From Eubacterium sp. (GTDB lineage: Bacteria > Bacillota > Clostridia > Lachnospirales > Lachnospiraceae), in the NCBI GenBank assembly GCA_024681495.1, contig JAILAS010000088.1:1-13404 (forward strand): 13,404 nucleotides of DNA. Direction: 5' to 3'. The position numbers and the translations under genes are program-made. Below the pieces are notes generated by a model that was given only the letters and a program-made list of their open reading frames with translations, was not told the DNA's origin and searched no databases. Below, piece by piece: positions 6,612-13,369 of the stretch (position 1 is the stretch's first letter; each line of letters begins with the position of its first letter).

Positions 6612-7847
6612 ATGCAAATTTTTGAAGAATTACAGGCCAGAGGGCTGCTCGCTCAGCTCACCGATGAGGATGAAATCAGAGATCTCATAAATCAGGGTAA
6701 GGCCACCTTTTATATTGGCTTCGACCCCACCGCAGACAGCCTGCACGTGGGCCATTTCATGGCTCTTTGCCTCATGAAGAGGCTCCAGATGGCGGGCAAT
6801 AAGCCCATTGCCCTTCTGGGCGGTGGAACAGGAATGATTGGAGACCCCTCGGGCCGTACCGACATGCGTTCCATGATGACCAACGACATCATCGACCACA
6901 ACTGTCAGTGCTTCAAGGAGCAGATGAGCCGCTTCATCACCTTCGGCGACGGACCCTCCGATGCGAAGATGGTAAACAACGGCGACTGGCTTCGCGACAT
7001 GAACTTCATGGAGTTCATGAGGGAGGTCGGCGTACACTTCAACGTGGCCAACATGCTCCGCGCCAGGGCGTATGAGAACCGCATGGCCCGCGAGGGCGGA
7101 CTCACCTTCTTCGAGATGAGCTACATGCTCCTCCAGGGATATGACTTCTTCCGCCTCTACGAGGACTACGGCTGCAACATGCAGTTCGGCGGAGACGACC
7201 AGTGGTCGAACATGCTCGCCGGAACCGAGCTCATCAGAAAGAAACTCGGCAAGGACGCATATGCCATGACCATTACCCTCCTTACTAAGAAGGACGGAAC
7301 GAAGATGGGCAAGACAGCGGGCGGCGCAGTATGGCTCGATCCCAATAAGACCTCGCCCTTCGACTTCTACCAGTACTGGAGAAACATAGACGACGCGGAC
7401 GTTCTCAAGTGCATCCGCATGCTGACATTCCTGCCCCTCGAGGAAATCGATAAGATGGACTCCTGGGAGGGCAGCCAGCTCAACGAGGCCAAGGAGATTC
7501 TGGCGACCGAGCTCACCACCCTCGTGCACGGCGAGGAAGAGGCGAAGAAGGCCAAAGAGGGCGCCAAGTCGCTCTTCGGCGGTGGAGCTTCGTCCGAGAA
7601 CATCCCCACATACGACCTCGAGGATGCGGACTTCGAGAACGACGAGATCGACCTCATATCCGTCCTCGTAAAGAGCGGCCTGGTTTCCTCGCGCTCCGAG
7701 GGAAGGCGCGCCATCGAGCAGAACGGCGTGTCGGTGGATGACGAGAAGGTTACGGACATCCGCGCCACATACACGAAGGACAGCTTCTCCGGCGAGGGAC
7801 TCCTCGTGAAGAGAGGAAAGAAGAACTTCAGGAGAATCAAGTTTTAA
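6612..7847 (+). CDS. tyrS: Tyrosyl-tRNA synthetase
   Basis: A 411-residue class Ic aminoacyl-tRNA synthetase that charges tRNA-Tyr with tyrosine in the cytoplasm. Rossmann catalytic domain: YIGFDPTADSLHVGH (34-48) holds the HIGH motif as HVGH; tyrosine-pocket residues are seen in YMLLQGYD (171-178, with Tyr171, Gln175 and Asp178) and GGDDQWSN (193-200); KMSKS appears as KMGKT (231-235). An S4 RNA-binding domain occupies about 343-411 and ends GKKNFRRIKF. Length fits the bacterial TyrS form. An AGAGG lies nine bases before the ATG. It heads a two-gene transcript with aldose 1-epimerase, whose ATG follows its TAA directly. Identification is secure. Confidence 0.98.
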   Translation: MQIFEELQARGLLAQLTDEDEIRDLINQGKATFYIGFDPTADSLHVGHFMALCLMKRLQMAGNKPIALLGGGTGMIGDPSGRTDMRSMMTNDIIDHNCQCFKEQMSRFITFGDGPSDAKMVNNGDWLRDMNFMEFMREVGVHFNVANMLRARAYENRMAREGGLTFFEMSYMLLQGYDFFRLYEDYGCNMQFGGDDQWSNMLAGTELIRKKLGKDAYAMTITLLTKKDGTKMGKTAGGAVWLDPNKTSPFDFYQYWRNIDDADVLKCIRMLTFLPLEEIDKMDSWEGSQLNEAKEILATELTTLVHGEEEAKKAKEGAKSLFGGGASSENIPTYDLEDADFENDEIDLISVLVKSGLVSSRSEGRRAIEQNGVSVDDEKVTDIRATYTKDSFSGEGLLVKRGKKNFRRIKF

Positions 7848-8879
7848 ATGGACATTACGAGAGAAAACTTCGGAACGACTAAAGACGGCAGCCCGATTAC
7901 CGCTTTTACTTTTTCAAACGGAACGATAAAGGCCAGGGTCTGCGACTACGGCGCCATCCTGCTTAATCTCTGGGTGCCGGACCGGGCCGGCAATGTGGCC
8001 GACGTGGTGTGTGGTTACGACACCGCGGAGGAGTACTTCGCCAACCCCTGTAACTTCGGCGCCACGATAGGCCCCAGTGCCAACCGCATTGCCGGCGGAG
8101 AGGTGCCCATCGACGGGGTTTCCTATCATATGGTGAAAAACGAGGGCGAAAACAACCTCCACACCGACGCCGATGCTGGTTTACATAAAGTTATGTGGGC
8201 GGCCGAGGAAATCGCCGACGGCGTAAGGTTTTCCATAGAGCTTTCCGACGGGCAGTACGGACTCCCGGGCGAGAGGAAGATGTCCGTCTCGTACCGGATT
8301 GTCGGCGAGGGCGGACTGCGTATCGAATACGACTGCTCTTCCGATAAGAAGACGCTCTTTAATCCCACCAACCACAGTTACTTTAACCTGAAGGGGGCGG
8401 GCGACGTGCTCGGCCACGTGCTTACGCTTTCGAGCGGCGCGTATACCCCCGTTTCGGACGACCTCATCCCGAACGGGCGGATTGCTCCCGTGGACGGAAC
8501 GGCGTTCGACTTTAGGGAAGGCAAGGCGATCGGGGACGACATAAAGTCCGAGAATCCCATGATACAGGGGGCGCTCGGGTTCGACCTTAACTACGCGGTC
8601 TACGGATATTTGGCCGGTAAGGAGCAGAAAATCGCGACGGTGAAGGAGCCCGAATCGGGCAGGGTGATGGAGGTCTACACGGACCTGCCGGGCGTGCAGC
8701 TGTACACCGCGAACTACGTGGATGAGAAGACCGGCAAGGGCGGAGAGCCCTACGGGCAGTACTGCGCGCTGTGCCTGGAGACCCAGTACTTCCCCGACAG
8801 TGTGCACCACAAGAACTTCGTGAGCCCGCTTTCGGAGAGCTGCCACACGGCGACGGAGTATAGATTCTCGGCTGAATAG
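7848..8879 (+). CDS. galM: Aldose 1-epimerase (mutarotase)
   Basis: A 343-residue cytoplasmic galactose mutarotase-type enzyme that interconverts alpha and beta anomers of aldoses, feeding sugars to the Leloir or related routes. Family landmarks: GPSANRIAGG (75-84, Arg80 substrate contact), NNLH (102-105, His105), NPTNHSYFNL (172-181, catalytic His176), GFDLNY (244-249, Asp246) and LETQYFPD (310-317, catalytic Glu311). The ATG touches the tyrS stop (TAAATG), and the nearest Shine-Dalgarno-like AGGAG is about 13 bases upstream, so translation may be coupled to TyrS. The coding DNA holds one copy of the 15-base repeat, at the codons for GLHK just after the substrate-binding histidine segment. 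Substrate preference cannot be read from sequence. Confidence 0.96.
   Translation: MDITRENFGTTKDGSPITAFTFSNGTIKARVCDYGAILLNLWVPDRAGNVADVVCGYDTAEEYFANPCNFGATIGPSANRIAGGEVPIDGVSYHMVKNEGENNLHTDADAGLHKVMWAAEEIADGVRFSIELSDGQYGLPGERKMSVSYRIVGEGGLRIEYDCSSDKKTLFNPTNHSYFNLKGAGDVLGHVLTLSSGAYTPVSDDLIPNGRIAPVDGTAFDFREGKAIGDDIKSENPMIQGALGFDLNYAVYGYLAGKEQKIATVKEPESGRVMEVYTDLPGVQLYTANYVDEKTGKGGEPYGQYCALCLETQYFPDSVHHKNFVSPLSESCHTATEYRFSAE
8175..8189 (-). repeat. 15-base dispersed repeat (TTTATGTAAACCAGC), copy 3
   Basis: Exact match to 884-898, encoding GLHK in frame with the codons GGT TTA CAT AAA. It also forms half of a small dyad, ACATAA-ag-TTATGT, at 8183-8196. Confidence 0.6.
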
Positions 8880-8909
8880 GAGATTGTGCCCGGGGCACAT
8901 TGACGGACG

Positions 8910-8952
8910 AAAAAATAACACCCCTCGAATCGACAGGTTCGAAGGGTGTTTT
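8910..8952. terminator. Bidirectional terminator between galM and thrH
   Basis: A 13-base stem (AACACCCCTCGAA / TTCGAAGGGTGTT, one mismatch) with an 8-base loop, five A before it and four T at its end. It serves the rightward tyrS-galM transcript and the leftward thrH transcript, which converge here. Confidence 0.85.
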
Positions 8953-8979
8953 AGTTTGCCTGTGAATGGACGGCCGGGA

Positions 8980-9588
8980 TTACTCGTTGTCGATTACGTC
9001 CTTAATGGCCGCGAAGAGCTCGTCGTAGGTCTCGAAAGCGGGAACGTCGGAGTAGTCCTTCTTTATCTGGTCGGTGGTCCTGAAGAGGAATCCGGCCTTG
9101 GACGACTGGATCATGCCCAGGTCGTTGAAGCTGTCTCCGGATGCGATGGTGTCGTAGCCGATGGACTGGAGGGCCTTAACGGTGTTTCTCTTTCCGTCGG
9201 GCAGGCGCATCTTGAAGTCGGTGATCTCGCCGGAGGGCGCCACAACCAGCGTGTTGCAGAAGATGGTCGGCATGCCGAGCTTCTTCATGAGGGGAGCGGC
9301 GAACTGCGTGAAGGTGTCGCTGAGGATGATCACCTGCGAGATGTCGCGCAGATTGTCCAGAAACTCCTTAGCTCCGGGCAGCGGGTCGATCGTGCTTATG
9401 GTATCCTGAATCTCCTTAAGGCCCAATCCGTGCTCCTTGAGGATGTCCAGGCGGAATCTCATGAGTTTGTCGTAGTCGGGCTCGTCGCGTGTAGTGCGCT
9501 TGAGCTCGGGGATGCCCGTGGCTTCTGCGAAGGCGATCCATATCTCGGGAACCAGTACTCCCTCTAAATCAAGACATGTAATAATCAT
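8980..9588 (-). CDS. thrH: ThrH-type phosphoserine phosphatase / homoserine phosphotransferase
   Basis: A 202-residue HAD-superfamily phosphatase. In characterised ThrH the enzyme removes phosphate from phosphoserine and can pass it to homoserine, linking serine and threonine synthesis; whether this copy does both is inferred. HAD motif I is CLDLEG (5-10) with Asp7 as nucleophile and the ThrH/SerB-like Glu9 in place of the second Asp; motif II is ILSDTF (88-93, Ser90); the motif III lysine is in PDGKR (130-134); motif IV is GDSFND (151-156). Length is typical of ThrH. The start at 9588 is chosen over a longer in-frame reading because GGAGG lies eight bases upstream and the protein then begins at the motif I strand (MIITCLDLEG). 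A single-gene transcript with its own promoter and terminator. Confidence 0.92.
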   Translation of the reverse strand: MIITCLDLEGVLVPEIWIAFAEATGIPELKRTTRDEPDYDKLMRFRLDILKEHGLGLKEIQDTISTIDPLPGAKEFLDNLRDISQVIILSDTFTQFAAPLMKKLGMPTIFCNTLVVAPSGEITDFKMRLPDGKRNTVKALQSIGYDTIASGDSFNDLGMIQSSKAGFLFRTTDQIKKDYSDVPAFETYDELFAAIKDVIDNE

Positions 9589-9628
9589 TTCTATGTCCTC
9601 CCTATGATTAGTTGCTTGTTTCCTAGTG

Positions 9629-9657
9629 ATTTTAGCATAGTGCGGGATTAATCGCAA
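9629..9657 (-). promoter_or_regulatory. thrH promoter
   Basis: On the minus strand TTGCGA (9657-9652), 17 bases, TAAAAT (9634-9629) with an upstream TGC, an extended -10. It has the same design as the tyrS promoter. Its -35 is seven bases from the -35 of the divergent methyltransferase promoter. Confidence 0.65.
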
Positions 9658-9664
9658 TCGTCGG

Positions 9665-9694
9665 TTGACCGCGGTTTACGGGTTGGTGTATAGT
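9665..9694 (+). promoter_or_regulatory. Promoter of the methyltransferase/DUF4422 operon
   Basis: TTGACC at 9665-9670, 18 bases, TATAGT at 9689-9694. Leader of about 33 bases to the ATG at 9734. Back to back with the thrH promoter within the 145-base gap. Confidence 0.65.
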
Positions 9695-9733
9695 TACCGA
9701 AGGATTTTTGACGCGATTTCAGAAAGGATAACC

Positions 9734-10612
9734 ATGTATCTGGCAGATAACTGGAAAGATTATGAAGTGATAGACTGCTCTAAGGGCGAGAAGCTCGAGC
9801 GTTGGGGAAAGAAGATTCTCCTGCGCCCGGACCCCCAGGTGATCTGGGACACGCCCCGCAGGAACAGGGGCTGGAAGCATCCCGACGGGCACTACCACCG
9901 CTCGAAGAAGGGCGGAGGCTCGTGGGAGGCGTTCGACCTTCCCGAGATGTGGACCATAAGCTATCAGCCGCTGGGCCTCACGTTTCGGCTTAAGCCCTTT
10001 AAGTTTAAGCACACGGGACTTTTCCCTGAGCAGGCCGTCAATTGGGAGTGGTTTACGGGCCTCATTAAGGATAGGATTGCAGCGGGGGGGCAGGTTAAGG
10101 TGCTTAACCTCTTCGCCTATACGGGAGGCGCCACGTGCGCGGCGGCGGCAGCAGGCGCTGCGGTCACCCATGTGGACGCCTCTAAGGGAATGGTCGGCTG
10201 GGCGAAGGAAAACGCCAAGGAATCAGGACTCGCGGAAGCCCCCGTCAGGTGGTTGGTCGACGACTGCGTGAAGTTCGTCGAGCGTGAGATCAGGCGCGGT
10301 AATAAGTACCAGGCGATAATCATGGATCCGCCCTCGTACGGCAGAGGCCCGGGCGGCGAGGTCTGGAAGATAGAGGAGAAGATACATCCCCTCATAAAGC
10401 TGTGCACGCAGATATTGGCGGACGATCCGCTGTTTTTCCTCGTGAATTCGTACACGACCGGGCTCCAGCCCGCCGTGCTGAGTTATATTATGTCAACCGA
10501 ACTCGAGCGCTTCGGTGGGCACACCGAGGCTGACGAGGTGGGGCTGCCCGTCACGGAGAGCGGACTGGTGCTCCCGTGCGGAGCCGCCGGCAGGTGGACG
10601 AGTGGGGTCTGA
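9734..10612 (+). CDS. Class I SAM-dependent methyltransferase, RlmI/K-like (Methyltrans_SAM)
   Basis: A 292-residue Rossmann methyltransferase related to the catalytic half of 23S rRNA cytosine-5/guanine methyltransferases such as RlmI and RlmK. Landmarks: HTGLFPEQAVNW (93-104), the SAM motif I VLNLFAYTGGAT (123-134), the acidic loop VTHVDASKG (144-152, Asp148), and the catalytic DPPSYG (198-203) in MDPPSYGRGPGG. It ends GLVLPCGAAGRW..., the usual family C-terminus, so it is complete despite the joined gene behind it. No PUA domain is present at the N-terminus. AAGGA lies five bases before this ATG, so the longer reading from 9665 is discarded; that start would also sit on the promoter -35. 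First gene of a four-part operon. Target probably rRNA, not proven. Confidence 0.88.
   Translation: MYLADNWKDYEVIDCSKGEKLERWGKKILLRPDPQVIWDTPRRNRGWKHPDGHYHRSKKGGGSWEAFDLPEMWTISYQPLGLTFRLKPFKFKHTGLFPEQAVNWEWFTGLIKDRIAAGGQVKVLNLFAYTGGATCAAAAAGAAVTHVDASKGMVGWAKENAKESGLAEAPVRWLVDDCVKFVEREIRRGNKYQAIIMDPPSYGRGPGGEVWKIEEKIHPLIKLCTQILADDPLFFLVNSYTTGLQPAVLSYIMSTELERFGGHTEADEVGLPVTESGLVLPCGAAGRWTSGV
10488..10501 (+). repeat. 14-base repeat TTATGTCAACCGAA, copy 2
   Basis: Identical to 6301-6314, here on the sense strand of the methyltransferase gene and coding part of IMSTEL. See the finding on the TTATGT motif family. Confidence 0.45.
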
Positions 10613-10803
10613 TGGCCCGGCTCCCGCTGGGTTCTGTGGTGACTCTGGGAAGAAACGAGATAGACTATGTCGTGACGGAGTACGGCATTGCTCCCCTGAG
10701 GGGACGAAACATAAAGACGCGCGTCGAAAATCTGATTGCCATTGCGCACCCGGATTTTCGCGCGGAGCTCCGCGGGCAGGCGGAAGAGATCAATTTGTGG
10801 TGA
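10612..10803 (+). pseudogene. C-terminal remnant of an acetyl-CoA hydrolase / CoA-transferase
   Basis: A 63-residue frame that matches only the last part of the AcetylCoA_hyd_C family (4-hydroxybutyrate or butyryl-CoA:acetate CoA-transferases): RLPLGSVVTLGRNEIDYV, then VVTEYGIAPLRG, then LIAIAHPDFRAEL. Full-length enzymes are about 430-450 residues; the N-terminal domain and the catalytic glutamate region are absent, so it cannot be an active transferase. Homology begins right at the methyltransferase stop: its ATG overlaps that stop (TGATG, 10610-10614). Its own stop lies three bases before the DUF4422 ATG. It reads as a deletion remnant that left the C-terminal tail joined behind the methyltransferase. 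It could still be translated by coupling; a small working protein is the less likely alternative. Confidence 0.8.
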
Positions 10804-10806
10804 TAT

Positions 10807-11481
10807 ATGGATACCAGGATTTACGTAGCTGCGCATAAGGCCTTCGAGCCCCCGAAGCTGCAGGGATACATCCCCCTGCAGGTGGGGGCCGCTCTGCATG
10901 AGGATCTGGGATACGTCAGGGACGATTCGGGCGACAATATGTCCGCCGGAAACCCCAACTGGTGCGAGCTTACGGGAGTCTACTGGATCTGGAAAAACGT
11001 GGAGTGCGACATCGTCGGGCTCTGCCACTACCGCAGGTATTTCAACGGACCGCAGGGGTTCCTCACCGTGGAGGACTTCGAGCGGATTTTGGACGGGTGC
11101 GACGTCATAACGGGCATCTCGTCCATGCCGCCTGACAGGGATCTCTACGCGCAGTACGACAGGAAGCACTGCACCCGCGATATTATGAATACCCGCGAGG
11201 TCATTGAGCGCGTCTGCCCCGCGGACCTTTCGGCCTTCGATGCCGTGATGAACAGCCGCCTGATAAGCGTCGGCAACATGATGGTCTGCCGCAAGCCCCT
11301 GTTCGACGACTACTGCGGCTGGCTTTTCGCGGTTCTTAAGGAAGTGGAGAAGGTCACCGACCTCACCGGTTACGACGACTACAATAAGCGCATCTACGGA
11401 TTCATTTCCGAGCGCCTCATGCGGGTCTATCTCATGAACAGGCCCCTCAGGGTGCGCGAGATCGAGATAAGGGAGGTGTGA
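10807..11481 (+). CDS. DUF4422 family glycosyltransferase-like protein
   Basis: A 224-residue protein of the DUF4422 family, found in capsule and exopolysaccharide clusters and predicted to be glycosyltransferases. Family marks: an N-terminal beta strand IYVAAHK (5-11), GDNMSAGNPNWCELTGVYWIWKN (the core NPNWCELTG is 49-57), and GLCHYRRYF (71-79). The C-terminal part (SVGNMMVCRKPLFDDYCGWLF) also fits. It starts three bases after the stop of the CoA-transferase remnant and lacks a good Shine-Dalgarno (only GGTGA close to the ATG), suggesting translational coupling to the remnant's frame. Donor sugar and product unknown. The link with the GT2 enzyme nearly 8 kb away is only thematic. Confidence 0.85.
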   Translation: MDTRIYVAAHKAFEPPKLQGYIPLQVGAALHEDLGYVRDDSGDNMSAGNPNWCELTGVYWIWKNVECDIVGLCHYRRYFNGPQGFLTVEDFERILDGCDVITGISSMPPDRDLYAQYDRKHCTRDIMNTREVIERVCPADLSAFDAVMNSRLISVGNMMVCRKPLFDDYCGWLFAVLKEVEKVTDLTGYDDYNKRIYGFISERLMRVYLMNRPLRVREIEIREV

Positions 11482-11484
11482 GCC

Positions 11485-12003
11485 ATGGGCAGACAGATTA
11501 CGGACGACGATTACACCTTCGTGTACTTCGAGGTTATAAAGCAGCTGGGGCCGCAGAGGATCCTGGATGTGGGCCTGTTTTTACAGCGCATCGGCGCGCT
11601 CTGCCGCCAGGCGATGAGCTGCGAGATACCTGCCGATACCGTGCTGGACGGCGTGGACGTCTTCGGGGGCCATTTCCCCATTTACGACAGGGTCTACGAT
11701 GCCGTCTTCGCCGGCAATCCGGCCGACGGTGCCCCATCAGCCGGCGCTCCGTTCTGTGGGACAGGCTTCGCCGAAATCTCCGGCGGGCCGTACGATCTCA
11801 TATGCGCCATGGACGTGACGCCGCACATGGGGCCGGATACCAGGGCCGCGTTCTTTAAGGCGCTGCCTGCTCTCGGCAGATCTGTTCTGGCCGACTGCAC
11901 CGACCCGCAGTTCAACGATTTCCTGGTCCAAAACTACGAGCTCACCCCGCTTTCGAGCGGCGGTAAGCAGTTCGTGCTCGGAAACCTTAAGGAAGGCAAA
12001 TAA
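11485..12003 (+). CDS. Unassigned protein with degenerate methyltransferase-like features
   Basis: A 172-residue protein I do not recognise as a named family. The pattern LGPQRILDVGLFLQRIGA (21-38), VLDGVDVFG (53-61), then YDLICAMDV (103-111) and SVLADCTDP (133-141) resembles the alternating strands of a Rossmann methyltransferase, but the glycine-rich SAM loop is replaced (DVGLFLQR), so SAM binding is doubtful. Similar proteins occur in surface-glycan clusters of gut and rumen Clostridia, to my recollection. Residues about 77-100 are an insert rich in Gly, Ala, Pro and Ser (ADGAPSAGAPFCGTGFAE). GGGAGG lies about eight bases before the ATG, which follows the DUF4422 stop by three bases, so it is the operon's last gene. 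The frame starting at 11478 is rejected for its arginine-rich composition. Confidence 0.75.
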   Translation: MGRQITDDDYTFVYFEVIKQLGPQRILDVGLFLQRIGALCRQAMSCEIPADTVLDGVDVFGGHFPIYDRVYDAVFAGNPADGAPSAGAPFCGTGFAEISGGPYDLICAMDVTPHMGPDTRAAFFKALPALGRSVLADCTDPQFNDFLVQNYELTPLSSGGKQFVLGNLKEGK

Positions 12004-12005
12004 CG

Positions 12006-12034
12006 GGCACATACGCATGGATTTGATGTATAAT
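12006..12034 (+). promoter_or_regulatory. Promoter of the LRR protein gene
   Basis: A perfect TATAAT at 12029-12034 and a weak -35 (GGCACA, 12006-12011) 17 bases upstream. A short hairpin (GGGGA-caag-TCCCT) lies in the leader. No clear terminator precedes this promoter, so read-through from the operon to its left is possible. Confidence 0.55.
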
Positions 12035-12106
12035 AGAAGAGAGAAAAACACTCGGATAAACACGGGGACAAGTCCCTCCAATGGAATGAATTAGGAGGAA
12101 TTTCGT

Positions 12107-13273
12107 ATGAAAAGAATTGAAGATATTCGGGGAGGGTTAGTGACGTTTGCTTTGGCCGCATTGACGGCCGTTATGAGTCTGGGGCTGACGGGCGCCGACA
12201 GGGTGGCCATGGCCTCGGACGGCGAGATTACATATAAAGGTCTGGTGTATACGCTCGATTCGACCGATGCGACGGCTGCGGTTTGCGGCTACGAGTCGGA
12301 GGAGAGCAGGGTCACGATTCCGGAGAGCATTACGTATGACGGGGTTACCTACGAGGTAAACCGCATTGATGACCAGGCGTTCACCGACTGTGTAAACATG
12401 GAGAACATATCCATTCCGGACAGCGTGGAGAGCATCGGCTTCGGCGCGTTCGAGGGTTGCAGTGCGCTCGAGGGCGTGCTTATGCCGTCCGGGATTAAGG
12501 CTATTGAGGACCTGACGTTCAGCGACTGCACGTGCCTCTCGGAGATCGTCATCCCCTCGGGGGTGGTGAGCATGGGGAGCGGGTGCTTCAGCTATTGCGC
12601 GAGCCTGACTAAGGTGGTGATTCCCGATAGCGTTACAAGCCTGGGCGGTGCCGTGTTCGAGGATTGTGATTCACTCTCGAGTGTGGTGCTGGGCGACGGA
12701 CTGACCGAGATTACCGCGTCGATGTTCGAGGACTGCGTCAGTCTTAAGAGCGTCGACATACCGAAAAACGTGACGACGATCGGGAGAAACGCGTTCGCGG
12801 ACTGCGACGAGATTTCGTCGGTTTCCCTGCCCAAGGGACTCACGAAGATCTGTGCGGGTGCGTTCATGGGATGCGTGTCCATAGAGTCGATCGATTTTCC
12901 CTCGTCTTTAAGGAGCATCGGGGAGACCGCGTTCGCGGACTGCACGGGGCTTAAGAGCGTGGAGATTCCCAACAAGGTGAAGACCATAGGGAACAATGCG
13001 TTCGAAAACTGCACGGCGCTGAAGACCGTTTTGGTCGGGAAGAGCGTCAAGAGCATAAAGAAAGAGGCGTTCGGCGGATGCGCTAAGATCAACCGGATTT
13101 CGATTAACGCCGGGAAGCTTAAGAAGGTGGGCGGCGATGCGTTCGATTCCCTTACTTCGAAGACCAGAGTGAAGGTGACCGCCAAGAGCCGGAAGTCCTA
13201 CAAGAAGGCGGTGAAGCTCCTTAAGAAGGCGGGCGGAAAAAAGGCGAAGTACATCTATAAGAAGAGTGCGTAG
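12107..13273 (+). CDS. Secreted BspA-type (TpLRR) leucine-rich repeat protein
   Basis: A 388-residue exported repeat protein of the kind that gives surface adhesion or binding in Bacteroides, Treponema and many gut Clostridia (LRR_5 family). A signal peptide is visible: MKRIEDIRGG, a hydrophobic stretch to about 28, cleavage near AMA-S (36/37). A short lead-in (about 38-69) is followed by about 12 repeats of the form L+SVxIPxxVTxIGxxAFxxC. The repeat phenylalanines fall exactly every 23 residues from 92 to 322, then 24 to 346; a cysteine follows each of the first 11 by three residues. The C-terminal 35 residues are very lysine-rich and end KAKYIYKKSA, with no sortase motif or membrane anchor, so attachment may be ionic. 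AGGAGG lies eight bases before the ATG. Binding partner unknown. Confidence 0.93.
   Translation: MKRIEDIRGGLVTFALAALTAVMSLGLTGADRVAMASDGEITYKGLVYTLDSTDATAAVCGYESEESRVTIPESITYDGVTYEVNRIDDQAFTDCVNMENISIPDSVESIGFGAFEGCSALEGVLMPSGIKAIEDLTFSDCTCLSEIVIPSGVVSMGSGCFSYCASLTKVVIPDSVTSLGGAVFEDCDSLSSVVLGDGLTEITASMFEDCVSLKSVDIPKNVTTIGRNAFADCDEISSVSLPKGLTKICAGAFMGCVSIESIDFPSSLRSIGETAFADCTGLKSVEIPNKVKTIGNNAFENCTALKTVLVGKSVKSIKKEAFGGCAKINRISINAGKLKKVGGDAFDSLTSKTRVKVTAKSRKSYKKAVKLLKKAGGKKAKYIYKKSA
12314..13150 (+). repeat. 69-base-period coding repeats of the LRR gene
   Basis: Around 12 diverged 69-base units, each coding one 23-residue leucine-rich repeat. They are similar at protein level and diverged in DNA, so they are old duplications rather than a recent tandem array, and not a CRISPR. 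Confidence 0.85.
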
Positions 13274-13278
13274 GGTGG

Positions 13279-13312
13279 TTTTGCGGGGAGGTTTCTTCTC
13301 CGCAAAATCTTT
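13279..13312 (+). terminator. Intrinsic terminator after the LRR gene
   Basis: TTTTGCGG pairs with CCGCAAAA, with a short GG bulge and an AG/CT extension near the loop, followed by TCTTT. It starts five bases after the stop codon. The T run is short, so efficiency is uncertain, and it abuts the -35 of the tRNA promoter. Confidence 0.65.
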
Positions 13313-13338
13313 ACAAACCCCTTCACTTGTGTTAATAT
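13310..13338 (+). promoter_or_regulatory. tRNA promoter
   Basis: TTTACA at 13310-13315, 17 bases, TAATAT at 13333-13338 with an upstream TGT. Transcription would begin near 13345, about 25 bases before the mature tRNA end. Confidence 0.7.
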
Positions 13339-13369
13339 ACCAAAGCATGTGAATTCGCAGGCCGAATAA

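Noticed and set aside
9665..9733. Upstream TTG start for the methyltransferase
   Set aside because: It coincides with the promoter -35, and a good ribosome site precedes the ATG at 9734.
11478..11858. Arg-rich frame overlapping the last operon gene
   Set aside because: Composition (Arg, Gly and His rich) is typical of a wrong frame; the 11485 frame has the ribosome site and Rossmann-like pattern.
12314..13150. Tandem repeat array as a possible CRISPR
   Set aside because: The 69-base units code for leucine-rich repeats in one open frame and lack identical repeats with unique spacers.
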